A stretch of 64,000 nt of DNA from DASQUK01 sp035697145 (lineage in GTDB: Bacteria > Actinomycetota > Acidimicrobiia > Acidimicrobiales > VFJN01). Positions 38,959 to 47,795 of the stretch are shown piece by piece. The notes under the pieces are model-generated. The model did no database searches. It had not been told where the DNA came from and worked only from the letters and a program-made list of their open reading frames with translations. The stretch lies in assembly GCA_035697145.1 (NCBI GenBank), contig DASSDL010000166.1, positions 1-64,000 on the forward strand, read 5' to 3'. A program made the position numbers and the translations under genes. The number at the start of each line of letters is the position of its first letter. Position 1 is the first letter of the stretch.

Positions 38959-41118
38959 ATGGCCATCGCGATCGGCGACGCGCACCGCGAGCTCGCCGAC
39001 GTCGCCCGGTCGTTCCTGCAGGGGGAGAAGGCGAGGGCGGCGGCGAGGGCGTTGCTCGATGCAGCCGACGAGGGCAGGCCGGGCTTCTGGGATTCGATGG
39101 TGGAGCTCGGGTGGACCGGACTCCACGTCCCCGAGCGCTATGGGGGCTCGGGCTACGGCTTGCCCGAGCTCGCCGTCGTCCTCGAGGCGCTGGGCCGTTC
39201 CGTGGCGCCCGGGCCCTTCCTACCGACCGTCGTGCTGTCGGCGATCATCGCCGACTGCGGCTCCGACGACCAACGTTCCCGCCTCTTGCCGGGGTTGGTC
39301 GACGGCTCGACCGTCGCCGGCCTCGGGCTCGGAGGATCATTGGCGATCGGCGCCGAGGTGGTCGACGGCGACGCGGGGATCGTGCTGGGCGCCGGCACGG
39401 CCGATGTGCTGGCGCTGGCGGTCGGTGACGACCTGGCGGTCGTACCGCGCAACGCCGAGGGTGTGACCGTGGCCGGGGGCGGCAACCTCGATCCGACACG
39501 ACGCTCGGCCCAGGTCCGACTCCACCGCGTGGCGTTGGATGCCGTCAGCGTCCTCGGTGGCCGGAGGTCTCGGGCACTGGCCTTCGCCCGCACCCTCGCG
39601 GCCGCCGAGGCGTCCGGCGGTGCTCGCGAGTGCGTCGAGATGGCGACCGACTACGCCAAGGCTCGCGTGCAGTTCGGGAGGGTCATCGGCACCTATGGGC
39701 CGGTCAAGCACCACTGCGCCAACATGCTCGTCGCCGCCGAGCTGGCGACCGCCGCCGCGTGGGACGCCGCCCGAGCCGCCTCCGGCGACCCCGAGCAGTT
39801 CGCGCTGGCGAGCGCGGTCGCCGCCACCCAGGCGCTGTCCGCCTACGTCGGCAACGCCCAACTCAACATCCAGGTGCACGGCGGCATCGGTTTCACCTGG
39901 GAGCACGACGCGCACATGCTGCTGCGACGCGCCGGTGCGCTGGCCGCGCTGTTCGAGCCCGGCGTGGCCGCGGCGGACGTGGCGCGGATCATCAATGGCG
40001 GGGTGACCCGCCGGCTGGACCTCGAGCTACCTTCGGAGGCCGACGTCATCCGCGACGAGGTGCGGGCGCTGGTGGCGGAGGTCGCTGCGCTCCCTGCCGA
40101 GCAACGGCGCTCCCGGCTGATCGACGCCGGTCTGGCCATGCCGCACTGGCCGATGCCCTGGGGTCGCGCGGCCCGAGCTGTCGAGCAGATCGTCATCGAC
40201 CAGGAGCTCGACCGGGCCGGTGTCGAGCGGCCGCAGTACGGCATCACCGGCTGGATCACCCTCACGCTGATCCAGCACGCCAGCGCCGACCAGGTGGAAC
40301 GGTGGGTGCGGCCGAGCCTCGAAGGCGCGCTGGTGTGGTGCCAGCTGTTCAGCGAGCCCAACGCGGGGTCCGACGCCGCCGGGATCCGCACCCGCGGGAC
40401 GCGGGTCGAGGGGGGATGGCGGGTGAGCGGCCAGAAGGTGTGGACCAGCGGGGCGCAGTACTGCCAGCGCGGCCTGGCGACCGTGCGCACCGACCCCGAC
40501 GCCCCGAAGCACGCCGGGATCACGATGATGGTCATCGACATGCACGCCGAGGGTGTCGACGTCCGTCCTCTGCGCGAGGCGTCCGGCGGCGCGATGTTCA
40601 ACGAGGTCTTCTTCGACGACGTGTTCGTGCCCGACGACGACGTCGTGGGACCGGTCAGCGGCGGCTGGACGGTCGCTCGTTCGACGCTCGGGAACGAGCG
40701 GGTCAGCATCGGTGGAAGCGAGGGCGTCGGGGGCGGTGGCTTGCTGCTGGACGTCTACCGGCAGCGCAAGGACGCCGTGCCCGACGCCGGGCGTATCGTC
40801 GGTCGGCTCCTGGCCGAAGCGCAGACGATGCGGGTCCTCAACCTGCGGCGGGCCGAGCGGGCCGTCGCCGGGGGCGAACCGGGCCCCGAGGGAAACGTGA
40901 CCAAGCTCCTCAGCGCCGAGCACGCCCAGCGGGTCGCAGATGCCGGCCTGGCCATCCTCGGGCCGGAGGTGGCACTGACCGACGGTCTCGGCGGGCGGGT
41001 CGGGGCCGCGCTCATCTTCAGCCGAGCCCTGTCGATCGCCGGCGGGACGTCAGAGATCACCCGCAACCAGATCGGGGAGCGCATCCTCGGCTTGCCGCGG
41101 GATCCCCTGGTCAAGTGA
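38959..41118 (+). CDS. Fused acyl-CoA dehydrogenase (two ACAD domains, FadE34-like)
   Basis: 719-residue flavoprotein made of two acyl-CoA dehydrogenase modules, about 1-355 and 370-719. The first has LHVPERYGGSGYGLPELAVV and NIQVHGGIGFTWEHDAHML, the second CQLFSEPNAGSDAAGIRTRG, VSGQKVWTSGAQYCQRGL and SIAGGTSEITRNQIGERILG. The length and fused arrangement match mycobacterial FadE34-type enzymes, which dehydrogenate C5 steroid side-chain CoA esters; substrate here is inferred. ATG 38959 with AAGGAGGG eight bases upstream. Convergent with an SDR. Confidence 0.87.
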   Translation: MAIAIGDAHRELADVARSFLQGEKARAAARALLDAADEGRPGFWDSMVELGWTGLHVPERYGGSGYGLPELAVVLEALGRSVAPGPFLPTVVLSAIIADCGSDDQRSRLLPGLVDGSTVAGLGLGGSLAIGAEVVDGDAGIVLGAGTADVLALAVGDDLAVVPRNAEGVTVAGGGNLDPTRRSAQVRLHRVALDAVSVLGGRRSRALAFARTLAAAEASGGARECVEMATDYAKARVQFGRVIGTYGPVKHHCANMLVAAELATAAAWDAARAASGDPEQFALASAVAATQALSAYVGNAQLNIQVHGGIGFTWEHDAHMLLRRAGALAALFEPGVAAADVARIINGGVTRRLDLELPSEADVIRDEVRALVAEVAALPAEQRRSRLIDAGLAMPHWPMPWGRAARAVEQIVIDQELDRAGVERPQYGITGWITLTLIQHASADQVERWVRPSLEGALVWCQLFSEPNAGSDAAGIRTRGTRVEGGWRVSGQKVWTSGAQYCQRGLATVRTDPDAPKHAGITMMVIDMHAEGVDVRPLREASGGAMFNEVFFDDVFVPDDDVVGPVSGGWTVARSTLGNERVSIGGSEGVGGGGLLLDVYRQRKDAVPDAGRIVGRLLAEAQTMRVLNLRRAERAVAGGEPGPEGNVTKLLSAEHAQRVADAGLAILGPEVALTDGLGGRVGAALIFSRALSIAGGTSEITRNQIGERILGLPRDPLVK

Positions 41119-41171
41119 GCCGCCGGTGACGGCTACATCGGAGAGCGACACGTCGGCACCCCCCGGCCGGT

Positions 41172-41945
41172 TCACTGGCCCACGTGCAGCCCGCCGTCCA
41201 CGCGCACGATCGCGCCGCTGGTGAAGCTCGACGCCGGGCTGGCGAGGAACAGCGCCGCCGTGACGATCTCATCGGGGTGTCCCGGGCGGCCCAGGGCGTT
41301 GTCTGCCTTCTCACGCTGCTCCTCGGGCCAGGCCCTGGCGATGTCGGTGAGGAACGGCCCGGGCGACAGCGTGTTGACACGGACCTTCGGCCCGTACTCG
41401 GCCGCCAGCGAGCGGGTCATGGCGTTGAGGGCGGCCTTGGCGCTGCCGTAGGGGATGACGCCGGGCAGCGGCATGAGCGCGCCCGTCGACGACACGTTGA
41501 TGATCACGCCGCCGTCGCCGTCGTACATGCGCTTGGCGACCTGGCTGGCGAGCCGGAACGGGCCCTTGAAGTTGAGCCCGACCACGCTGTCGAACAGGTC
41601 CTCGGTGACCTCGTGACTGGGCATCGGCGGGCTCATGCCGGCGTTGTTCACGAGGACGTCGACACGCCCGAACTCGGCGTAGGCGGCGTCGATCAGCCGG
41701 TCGATCGCGTCCCACTTGGCGGCGTGGACCGCGAACGGGAACGCCCGACGACCCAGTTCCCGGACCTCGGCCGCCGCCTTCTCGCAGCTCTCGAGCTTGC
41801 GGCTGGCGATGATGACATCGGCGCCGCGCTGGGCGAACGCCAGGACCATCGCGCGCCCGAGGCCGCGGCTGCCGCCCGTGACCAAGGCGACCTTGTCGCT
41901 CATGTCGAAGTACGGATCCGTCGTCTCCATCGACAACTTCGTCAT
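41172..41945 (-). CDS. SDR family oxidoreductase
   Basis: 257-residue classical SDR. TGGSRGLGRA nucleotide motif, NNAG, NVSST catalytic Ser and YGSAK Tyr-Lys, ending VRVDGGLHVGQ. ATG 41945 gives a 16-residue extension before the Rossmann strand; ATG 41903 (MSDKVALVTGG) is the more canonical start. No strong ribosome site for either. Convergent with the acyl-CoA dehydrogenase (53-base gap) and 25 bases downstream of the DUF3303 gene. Confidence 0.88.
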   Translation of the reverse strand: MTKLSMETTDPYFDMSDKVALVTGGSRGLGRAMVLAFAQRGADVIIASRKLESCEKAAAEVRELGRRAFPFAVHAAKWDAIDRLIDAAYAEFGRVDVLVNNAGMSPPMPSHEVTEDLFDSVVGLNFKGPFRLASQVAKRMYDGDGGVIINVSSTGALMPLPGVIPYGSAKAALNAMTRSLAAEYGPKVRVNTLSPGPFLTDIARAWPEEQREKADNALGRPGHPDEIVTAALFLASPASSFTSGAIVRVDGGLHVGQ

Positions 41946-41970
41946 CAATGACCGAGGTCGGAGGCGGCCG

Positions 41971-42282
41971 CTAGAGCACCGAGCGAACCCTCTGGAGCGC
42001 CTCTTGGGTTATCGGGGTGGCGTCAGCGATATCCAGAACCGGAACCACCTCGAAGTCCAGCCACGGTGACCACACGGCGAGGTCACGGAACAGGTCAGCC
42101 TGGTCGTCGGTCTCGATCACGGCGAAGCCGCCGGTCCCGTCACAGCGCTGGACCCACTGATGGATCGTCGCCGCATCGCTTGGCGTCCAGTTCGCTAGCA
42201 ACTTCTGGGCGGTCTCACCAGCCGAGACTCGCTCCTCGACTGATCCGCCGGCCGCCACGGTGTAGGACAGTACGAATTTCAT
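41971..42282 (-). CDS. DUF3303 family protein
   Basis: 103-residue dimeric-barrel-like protein matching DUF3303: start MKFVLSYTV, a central HQWVQRCDGTGGFAVIETDD and closing WSPWLDFEVVPVLDIADATP. Function of the family is unknown. A GGGAGGG ribosome site precedes the ATG. It lies just downstream of the TetR gene (79-base gap) and upstream of the SDR, all on the same strand, so it may be under TetR control. Confidence 0.82.
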   Translation of the reverse strand: MKFVLSYTVAAGGSVEERVSAGETAQKLLANWTPSDAATIHQWVQRCDGTGGFAVIETDDQADLFRDLAVWSPWLDFEVVPVLDIADATPITQEALQRVRSVL

Positions 42283-42361
42283 ACGAGACCCTCCCGCTCA
42301 AGTGGTCGAATCCCGATTGTCGCCGTGAGATCGGCCAGTGTCCAGAGGGGGAGCCCAGCCC

Positions 42362-43096
42362 TCAGGCCCGGCGTGCGGCAGCGGTCGTGCGACGCCGACG
42401 GGGCGTGGCGACGACAAGGTTGCGGGCCCCGGCCAGCAACAATGCTGTGCGTTGACGTAGCACCGCCGCGAGGTCGACCCGCTCGTCGACGGTCCACTCC
42501 CTGATCCCGTCCATGACCAAGGCCGTGAGCATCGCCGCCAGGTCTCTGGGGGAGATGTCGTTCGGCAGCTCGCCCGAGTCCTGGGCGTGGGTGAACACGA
42601 CCGAGAACGCCCGCTGGAACCCGAAGTGCTCCTGATCGTGCAGGAGCTCGGACTCCGGGGCGCGGTGGAACTCCTGGATCATGCGCCCCACCGCGGCGCG
42701 GGGGCCCTTCTCGATGCGCCGGGCGAGCTTCGTCATCAATTGGTCCAGGACCGTGTCGAGCGAGCGACCGTTGGCCAGTGCGCGGAGTGCGTCCTCGTAC
42801 AGCACTCTGGCGGTCAACCAACCCATCTCGAGCAGGACCTGCTCCTTCCGCGCAAAGTGGAAGTAGAAGGTTCCCTTGGCGACGCCGGCCCGAGCGGCGA
42901 TCTCTTCGGCCGTCGTGGTGTCGATCCCAGTCTCGAAACCCCGTTCGCTCCACAGGTCCAGAGCCGCCTTGACCAGCTTCCGCCGGGTTTCGCGCGAACG
43001 TTCCTGCGCCAGTGAGGACCGCTTGGGGCCGTCGTGGTGGGTGGTCAGCTGCACGACCGCAGCGGATGTGCCCCGCTTGGTGGAGGTTCGTGCCAA
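42362..43096 (-). CDS. TetR family transcriptional regulator
   Basis: 244-residue TetR-type repressor. HTH region TTAEEIAARAGVAKGTFYFHF then FARKEQVL lies at about residues 45-75; the rest is the helical ligand-binding domain, ending in an Arg-rich tail (PRRRRTTAAARRA). TTG 43096 chosen because AAGGAG lies eight bases upstream; longer frames lack such a site. The promoter 50 bases upstream abuts a 14-bp palindrome, consistent with autorepression. Downstream DUF3303 and SDR genes are likely targets. Confidence 0.9.
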   Translation of the reverse strand: MARTSTKRGTSAAVVQLTTHHDGPKRSSLAQERSRETRRKLVKAALDLWSERGFETGIDTTTAEEIAARAGVAKGTFYFHFARKEQVLLEMGWLTARVLYEDALRALANGRSLDTVLDQLMTKLARRIEKGPRAAVGRMIQEFHRAPESELLHDQEHFGFQRAFSVVFTHAQDSGELPNDISPRDLAAMLTALVMDGIREWTVDERVDLAAVLRQRTALLLAGARNLVVATPRRRRTTAAARRA

Positions 43097-43133
43097 GGGA
43101 ACAACTCCTTCGTCGACGCCGCTCCGATGTCTA

Positions 43134-43147
43134 CGCACGGCCGTGCG
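43134..43147. promoter_or_regulatory. 14-bp palindrome, candidate TetR operator
   Basis: CGCACGGCCGTGCG is perfectly self-complementary and lies immediately downstream of the predicted -10 box, covering the probable transcription start of the TetR gene. This is the textbook position for an autorepressing TetR operator. Recognition by the 42362-43096 product is inferred. Confidence 0.6.
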
Positions 43148-43177
43148 ACTATACCGAGCGCTGACTCGCGCGGTCAG
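43148..43177 (-). promoter_or_regulatory. Predicted promoter of the TetR gene
   Basis: On the minus strand CTGACC (43172-43177, -35-like) and TATAGT (43148-43153, -10-like) are 18 bases apart. The -10 adjoins the 14-bp palindrome, and the start codon (43096) lies about 45 bases downstream. The rest of the 218-base gap (43097-43314) holds nothing else recognised. Confidence 0.5.
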
Positions 43178-43314
43178 AAGTTGGTGCACGCACAGTCGCC
43201 CAGAGTTTGGGCTCCATCCAAACGACAGGACGACGAGCCATGCCACCAAACGCTCGGTCGCCGTGCGGAACTCGGAGTCGCCGGCTCAATCCCTGAAGGC
43301 GGTTTCCTGTCGGC

Positions 43315-44361
43315 TCACAGGCCGTCGAGCTGGATCCAGGCGGGATCGTGATCGCTGCCGACGCCGGCCGAGCTGGCGTTCCAAGCCCGTCGCCGCTCGA
43401 TCTCGGCGTGCGTCACCCGGCCGGCCAGGGCGGGGCTGAGCCATATCTGGTCGAAGAGCTCGAACGTGTCGGGGGCGTTGGCTACCGAGTGACGATGCGT
43501 CCAGCGCACGGTGGTCGGTGAGTTCTCCGGCGTGGCCGGCGGCGGTGGCCGGCTCTCGATCACGCCGGCGAGCCCGTCGACCAGGTCGAGCCCGGACAGC
43601 ATGGGGGCCAGCGTGCCGGCCTCGGGAGCGTCGTTGAGGTCCCCGAGGATGACGTAGCGGGCGTCGGGACGGGTGCGGCCGGTGACGACGCGGGCGATGG
43701 TCTCGGCCTGGCGGGTGCGCCGCTCGTCATTGGCCAGCGCCGTGGCGGCGGGGTCCGGGTCGTCGAACGGAATGAGCTTGGACTTGAGGTGGGTGACGAA
43801 GAGGGTCAGCAGCCTCCGCCGCCGGGTCCCGTTGAACACCTGGAGCTCCAACAGGTCCCGTCCGAACACCGGCATCGCCGGGTCGTCGGGGTGCACCTCG
43901 AAGCGGTGGGAGGTGACGTTGGCGATCGGCAGCCGGGAGAGGACCGCGACGTCGATGAACCGCGGGTCGTTCCCCTCGATCAGGACCTCGTAGGTGTACG
44001 GCTGGGCCAGGAGGTCGCGGTTGAACCGCCGCAGCGCGTCGAGGTTCTCGACCTCCTGGAGCGCCAGCACATCGGCGTCCACGGCGGCGATGCGGGCCGC
44101 CAGCGCCTGCTGGGCGGCCGCGGGCTTGCCCAGGATGAGCTCGCCCCGTACGCCCTTCTGGATCCGGACGATCGGTGTCGACGAGGTGGGCGCATCGAGC
44201 TGGGGTGGCGGGTCGTCGGGCCCGGTGCCCTGTCCGACGAAGACCCACTGGTACGTGGTGTGCACGTTGCGGTCCTCGGCGGGCAGCGTCCCGAGGTCGG
44301 CCTCGAAGTTGAACCGATCGAACAGGTTGTTGAGGTTGAACGTTCCCAGGCGCACATCCAT
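43315..44361 (-). CDS. Endonuclease/exonuclease/phosphatase family protein
   Basis: 348-residue EEP-fold hydrolase, longer than the one at 34890. Motifs: LGTFNLNNLFDR at the N-terminus, DVLALQEVENLDALR with the metal Glu, VTHLKS, VILGDLNDAPEAG with Asp-Asn, FDQIWLSP and GVGSDHDPAWIQ. The conserved QEVEN and SDHDP forms match extracellular nuclease-type family members, though no signal peptide is visible. Catalytic residues are complete. Upstream of the TetR gene on the same strand; divergent from 44488. Confidence 0.87.
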   Translation of the reverse strand: MDVRLGTFNLNNLFDRFNFEADLGTLPAEDRNVHTTYQWVFVGQGTGPDDPPPQLDAPTSSTPIVRIQKGVRGELILGKPAAAQQALAARIAAVDADVLALQEVENLDALRRFNRDLLAQPYTYEVLIEGNDPRFIDVAVLSRLPIANVTSHRFEVHPDDPAMPVFGRDLLELQVFNGTRRRRLLTLFVTHLKSKLIPFDDPDPAATALANDERRTRQAETIARVVTGRTRPDARYVILGDLNDAPEAGTLAPMLSGLDLVDGLAGVIESRPPPPATPENSPTTVRWTHRHSVANAPDTFELFDQIWLSPALAGRVTHAEIERRRAWNASSAGVGSDHDPAWIQLDGL

Positions 44362-44487
44362 GGGCGACGGCTGACGTCAGCGGCGGCGGAAGGCGCCGGA
44401 CAGGTCGGGTCCCACCGGGCGGGAGCTTACGCGGCCGGGTGTCGCCAGATCGCCGGGCCGGCCCTCCGCGGCGTACCGTTGTCGGCT

Positions 44488-45402
44488 GTGCCGGACAAGC
44501 GCCAGACCTCAAAGCAGCGCCGGGCCGCCCGCAACCGGGCATCCCGTGACGCGCTCGCGGCCCGTCGGACCAACGCCGTGCCCAGCGGGACTCCCTCGGG
44601 CTCGTCAAGCGGCTCAGGCGCGGCCTCCCCGAGTGCAGGATCTGCTACGACCGCGGGCACCACCACGGGCCGGAGCAGCTTTGGCGGCCGCTGGGGCGCC
44701 AGCGGGAACCGCCGGCCGGGCGATCTGGCGGTGATGGTTGCGCTGGGCCTCGCGATCGTGTCGGCCGTCTCGGTGCTGTTCCTCACCAAGGTTCCGGTGG
44801 ACGACCGCGGCGAGCCGCTGCCGAGGGCCTTCCAGGGAGTGGCGGTGGCCGCCCGAGAAGCCATCACCGGCGAGCAGATGCCCGACAACGAAGAATCGTT
44901 GCTCGACGCCAGCGGACCGGGTGTGATCCTGTACTTGGCGCTGCCGGTGGCGGTGGCGGCCTTCGCGTTCTGGGCCAACCGCCGGCCCGACCGCAGCCGG
45001 CTCCTCACGTTCGCCCTGGTGGCGATGGCCGGGCTCGTGCTGTTCCTCGGTGGATACTTCTTCTTCCCGACGCTCGTCGCGTTGGCGGTGGCCAGCTTCC
45101 AGATCCGCAGGGCCGACATGCCGGCACGCGTGGCCGAGGGGGTGGCACCGACTCGTGGCCGGCGTGGCGTCATCGACGCCGAGTCCGAGGAGCTCGACGA
45201 CGAGCCGATCGACGATGGCGTCGACGACATGAGCGACGAAGGCGCAGGTGAGGTCGACAGCCCCGGCGACGAGGGTGGCGACGAGGCAGCAAGCCACGAG
45301 GGCACCGATCCGCTGACCGAGCTCGAGGCCGAGCTGGAGGCCGAGGAGCGGACCCGCCGGAGTGGCGGCAGCCAGTCCCGCGGGTCGACACCGGAGGAGT
45401 GA
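44488..45402 (+). CDS. Hypothetical membrane protein with acidic C-terminus
   Basis: 304-residue protein. N-terminus is basic and Ser/Gly/Thr-rich (residues 1-75), then three hydrophobic segments: LAVMVALGLAIVSAVSVLFL, VILYLALPVAVAAFAFWANR, and a longer FALVAMAGLVLFLGGYFFFP pair. The C-terminal 100 residues are strongly acidic with a short helical ELEAELEAEERT stretch. No family recognised. GTG 44488 chosen (frame open far upstream but antisense to the EEP gene). Overlaps the acylphosphatase gene by four bases (GTGA). Confidence 0.75.
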   Translation: MPDKRQTSKQRRAARNRASRDALAARRTNAVPSGTPSGSSSGSGAASPSAGSATTAGTTTGRSSFGGRWGASGNRRPGDLAVMVALGLAIVSAVSVLFLTKVPVDDRGEPLPRAFQGVAVAAREAITGEQMPDNEESLLDASGPGVILYLALPVAVAAFAFWANRRPDRSRLLTFALVAMAGLVLFLGGYFFFPTLVALAVASFQIRRADMPARVAEGVAPTRGRRGVIDAESEELDDEPIDDGVDDMSDEGAGEVDSPGDEGGDEAASHEGTDPLTELEAELEAEERTRRSGGSQSRGSTPEE

Positions 45403-45710
45403 GCTCCCCGGATTCGGGTCCGGGAGACGTAGTCCGCGTACGGGCGGTGGTCGCGGGTCGGGTCCAGGGCGTGTGGTTCCGCGAGAGCTGTCGGCGCGAG
45501 GCCGAGCGCCTCGGGGTCTCTGGCTGGGTGCACAACCTGCGCGACGGCCGCGTCGAGCTCGAGGCCCAGGGCGGCCGGGCAGCGGTCGATGCGCTGGTGG
45601 CGTGGGCCCACCAGGGTCCCCGGCTGGCGATCGTCGAGTCGGTCACCGTCGATGCGTTGCCGGTCGAGGGACCCGATTCGCCGGCGATGAGGCGTTTCGC
45701 GGTCCGCTGA
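45399..45710 (+). CDS. acyP: Acylphosphatase
   Basis: 103-residue small acylphosphatase. Motifs GRVQGVWFRESCRREA (catalytic Arg 28) and GWVHNLRDGRVELEAQG (catalytic Asn 46) are intact. Hydrolyses acyl phosphates such as carbamoyl phosphate or 1,3-bisphosphoglycerate. GTG start overlaps the stop of the membrane protein gene, so the two are coupled. Stand-alone length excludes a HypF fragment. Confidence 0.92.
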   Translation: MSSPDSGPGDVVRVRAVVAGRVQGVWFRESCRREAERLGVSGWVHNLRDGRVELEAQGGRAAVDALVAWAHQGPRLAIVESVTVDALPVEGPDSPAMRRFAVR

Positions 45711-45714
45711 CGCG

Positions 45715-45738
45715 GCCGCCCGCCGAGCTGCCGGCGGC
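45715..45738. terminator. GC hairpin between convergent genes, candidate terminator
   Basis: GCCGCC (45715-45720) and GGCGGC (45733-45738) form a six-bp stem with a 12-base loop, five bases after the acylphosphatase stop and touching the stop of the convergent lipoprotein gene. No T-run. Confidence 0.3.
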
Positions 45739-46412
45739 TACGGCGCCGCCGCCGTCCCGCTGAGCGCGGCCGACGCCAGCACCGCCGCCGACTCGAGCTG
45801 CTCGGCTGCCTGGGCTCCGTCCGCACCCGCGGTGATCCCGCTCGGTTGGGCAAGGGCGTAGATCCGGAAGTCGTAGTTGTGGGTGCCCGACGGCGGGCAG
45901 GGACCCGACCATCCCTGCCGCCCGAAGTCGTTCAGCTCCTCGACCGCCCGGGGGGGCGGGCTGCCGCGAGCCAACCCACCGACGTCGGGCGGCAATCCGG
46001 CGATGACCCAGTGAACGAAGCCGTCGGCATCGGGATCGCGGACCACCAGGGCCAACTCGGCGGTGCTCGCCGGGACCCCGGTCCACGCCAGCGGCGGCGA
46101 GACATCGTCGCCGACGCACGTGTACTCGGGCGGGATCGGTTGCCCGTTCCCAAAGGCAGGGCTGCTCAGCCTCAGCGTGGTGACGGTCGTCGGTGATGCC
46201 GCGCCCTCAACGGAGCCGCCGTCCTGGCCGCTGCCGGTCCCGCCGCCCGTGCCCGCAGCGACGTCGGTCGTGGAGGGCGCGGCCGCCGTGGTCGAGGTCG
46301 TGGTTGCGGAGGTCGTGGTCTGGTCGGAGCTGGGTGCGCGCAGTTCCTGGCCGTCGTCGCCACACCCGGCGAGCACGAGGACCACGGCGCACGTCGCCAA
46401 TACCCACCGCAT
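45738..46412 (-). CDS. PEBP/Raf-kinase-inhibitor-like lipoprotein (YbhB/YbcL family)
   Basis: 224-residue lipoprotein. Signal peptide with lipobox LAGC (Cys 17), then a Thr/Ser/Gly-rich linker of about 60 residues, then the YbhB/YbcL phosphatidylethanolamine-binding-like domain: PIPPEYTCVGDDVSPPLAWT, LVVRDPDADGFVHWVIAGLP, WSGPCPPSGTHNYDFRIYAL. The DPD and GPCPP ligand-site motifs are intact. Ligand unknown. ATG 46412 is the first codon of a normal lipoprotein signal. Confidence 0.87.
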   Translation of the reverse strand: MRWVLATCAVVLVLAGCGDDGQELRAPSSDQTTTSATTTSTTAAAPSTTDVAAGTGGGTGSGQDGGSVEGAASPTTVTTLRLSSPAFGNGQPIPPEYTCVGDDVSPPLAWTGVPASTAELALVVRDPDADGFVHWVIAGLPPDVGGLARGSPPPRAVEELNDFGRQGWSGPCPPSGTHNYDFRIYALAQPSGITAGADGAQAAEQLESAAVLASAALSGTAAAP

Positions 46413-46532
46413 CGGTCGAGTGTTGCAGATCGTCCGCACCCCCCGAGGTACACCGCGCGCCATCGATGGTGTTGCAGACTGTCGACGCTCCGATGGATAG
46501 CCCCTCGACCGCCTCGTGAAACCACAGCACCG

Positions 46533-47765
46533 ATGCGATGGCTCTTGCCCCCTGTGGCGCGGTTGCGCGCACTCCTGGGACCGGACGCGGCCGGCGTCCG
46601 GCAGAGCCTCGTCGCGCTCGGGCTGAACTCGAGCACCAGCTTTGTGGCGGGGGCGTTCCTCGGGTCGATCACCGGAACTCTCGAGCGCTACCCCGGCCTG
46701 TTGGTGCTGGTGCCGGCCGCCATCGGCCTGCGCGGCAACATCTTCGGCTCCTTCGGCAATCGGCTGTCGACCTCGATCCATGCGGGCACGTTTCGCTGGT
46801 CGCTGCGAAGCGAGACCGTCTTGGGCCAGAACGTCTTGGCCTCGATGCTGCTCACGATGGCGATCTCGCTGGCGTTGGCAGTTGTGGCCAAGGCCATCGC
46901 AGTCGGGTTCGGGATCGACGATTCCATCGACCTGTTGTCGATGTCGACCGTGTCCATTGTCGGCGGGGTGCTCGGATCGATCGTGGTGCTAGCGGCGGCG
47001 CTGGGACTGACCGGCGGCGCGGTCCGCAACCGCTGGGATCTCGACAACGTCACGGCCCCCCTGGTCTCGACGCTCGGCGACGTGCTGACCTTGCCCGCGC
47101 TGTACCTGGGCACGCTGCTCCTGGGAATCTCGGTGGTCACCTCCACGGTGGGCGCTGTCCTGGTCCTGGCGTCCCTCGCCTTGCTCGCGGTCGGTTGGGA
47201 ATCCTCGAGCGAGGGCTTGCGGCGCATCGTCCGGGAATCGGTGCCGGTGCTGGTGGTCGCCGGGTGCATCAGCGCCCTGGCCGGCGTCACACTCGAGAAG
47301 TCCTTCGCCCGCTTCGATGCGTTGCCGGCGCTGCTGGTGCTGGTCCCCGCGCACCTGTCGAGCTCCGGGGCGCTCGGCGGCATCCTGTCGGGCCGGCTGT
47401 CGTCGAAGCTGTTCCTGGGCTTGGTCGAGCCGCAGACCAGGCCCAACCGCGAGGCCCGGCGCGACGTCTCGCTGGTCTTCCTGCTGGCCGTGCCGGTGTT
47501 CGTCTTCAACGGGCTCGGAGCGCACTGGGTCGCCCAGGCCCTGGGCGAGGCCAGCCCCGGACTGGGTCAGATGGTCGCCGTATCCCTCATCGCCGGGGGA
47601 CTGGTCGTGCTGTTCGTGGTGACCGTCGCCTACTACGGCACGGTGGCCGCCTACCGCACCGGCGTCGATCCCGACACCTACGGCATCCCGGTGGTCAGCT
47701 CGTCGGTCGACTTCGTGGGGGCCTTCACGCTGATCATCGCCATCGCCCTGCTGGGGCTCGCCTGA
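46533..47765 (+). CDS. MgtE-like divalent cation transporter (membrane domain only)
   Basis: 410-residue integral membrane protein made of two repeats of the MgtE transmembrane domain (SLC41-like): PGLLVLVPAAIGLRGNIFGS in the first and LPALLVLVPAHLSSSGALGG in the second. It lacks the cytoplasmic MgtE N and CBS domains that gate ordinary MgtE, so gating must come from elsewhere. The adjacent PhoU-TrkA_C gene, 30 bases downstream on the same strand, is the obvious regulatory partner. Ion is probably Mg2+, inferred. Confidence 0.82.
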   Translation: MRWLLPPVARLRALLGPDAAGVRQSLVALGLNSSTSFVAGAFLGSITGTLERYPGLLVLVPAAIGLRGNIFGSFGNRLSTSIHAGTFRWSLRSETVLGQNVLASMLLTMAISLALAVVAKAIAVGFGIDDSIDLLSMSTVSIVGGVLGSIVVLAAALGLTGGAVRNRWDLDNVTAPLVSTLGDVLTLPALYLGTLLLGISVVTSTVGAVLVLASLALLAVGWESSSEGLRRIVRESVPVLVVAGCISALAGVTLEKSFARFDALPALLVLVPAHLSSSGALGGILSGRLSSKLFLGLVEPQTRPNREARRDVSLVFLLAVPVFVFNGLGAHWVAQALGEASPGLGQMVAVSLIAGGLVVLFVVTVAYYGTVAAYRTGVDPDTYGIPVVSSSVDFVGAFTLIIAIALLGLA

Positions 47766-47795
47766 TCCGCCTATCGTCTGAGGTCGATACTCGCA

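Noticed and set aside
41118..41134. AGCCG-N7-CGGCT hairpin after the acyl-CoA dehydrogenase
   Set aside because: Only five-bp arms, expected by chance in such GC-rich DNA.
45399..45710. Fragment of HypF
   Set aside because: Length and both catalytic residues fit a complete stand-alone acylphosphatase.
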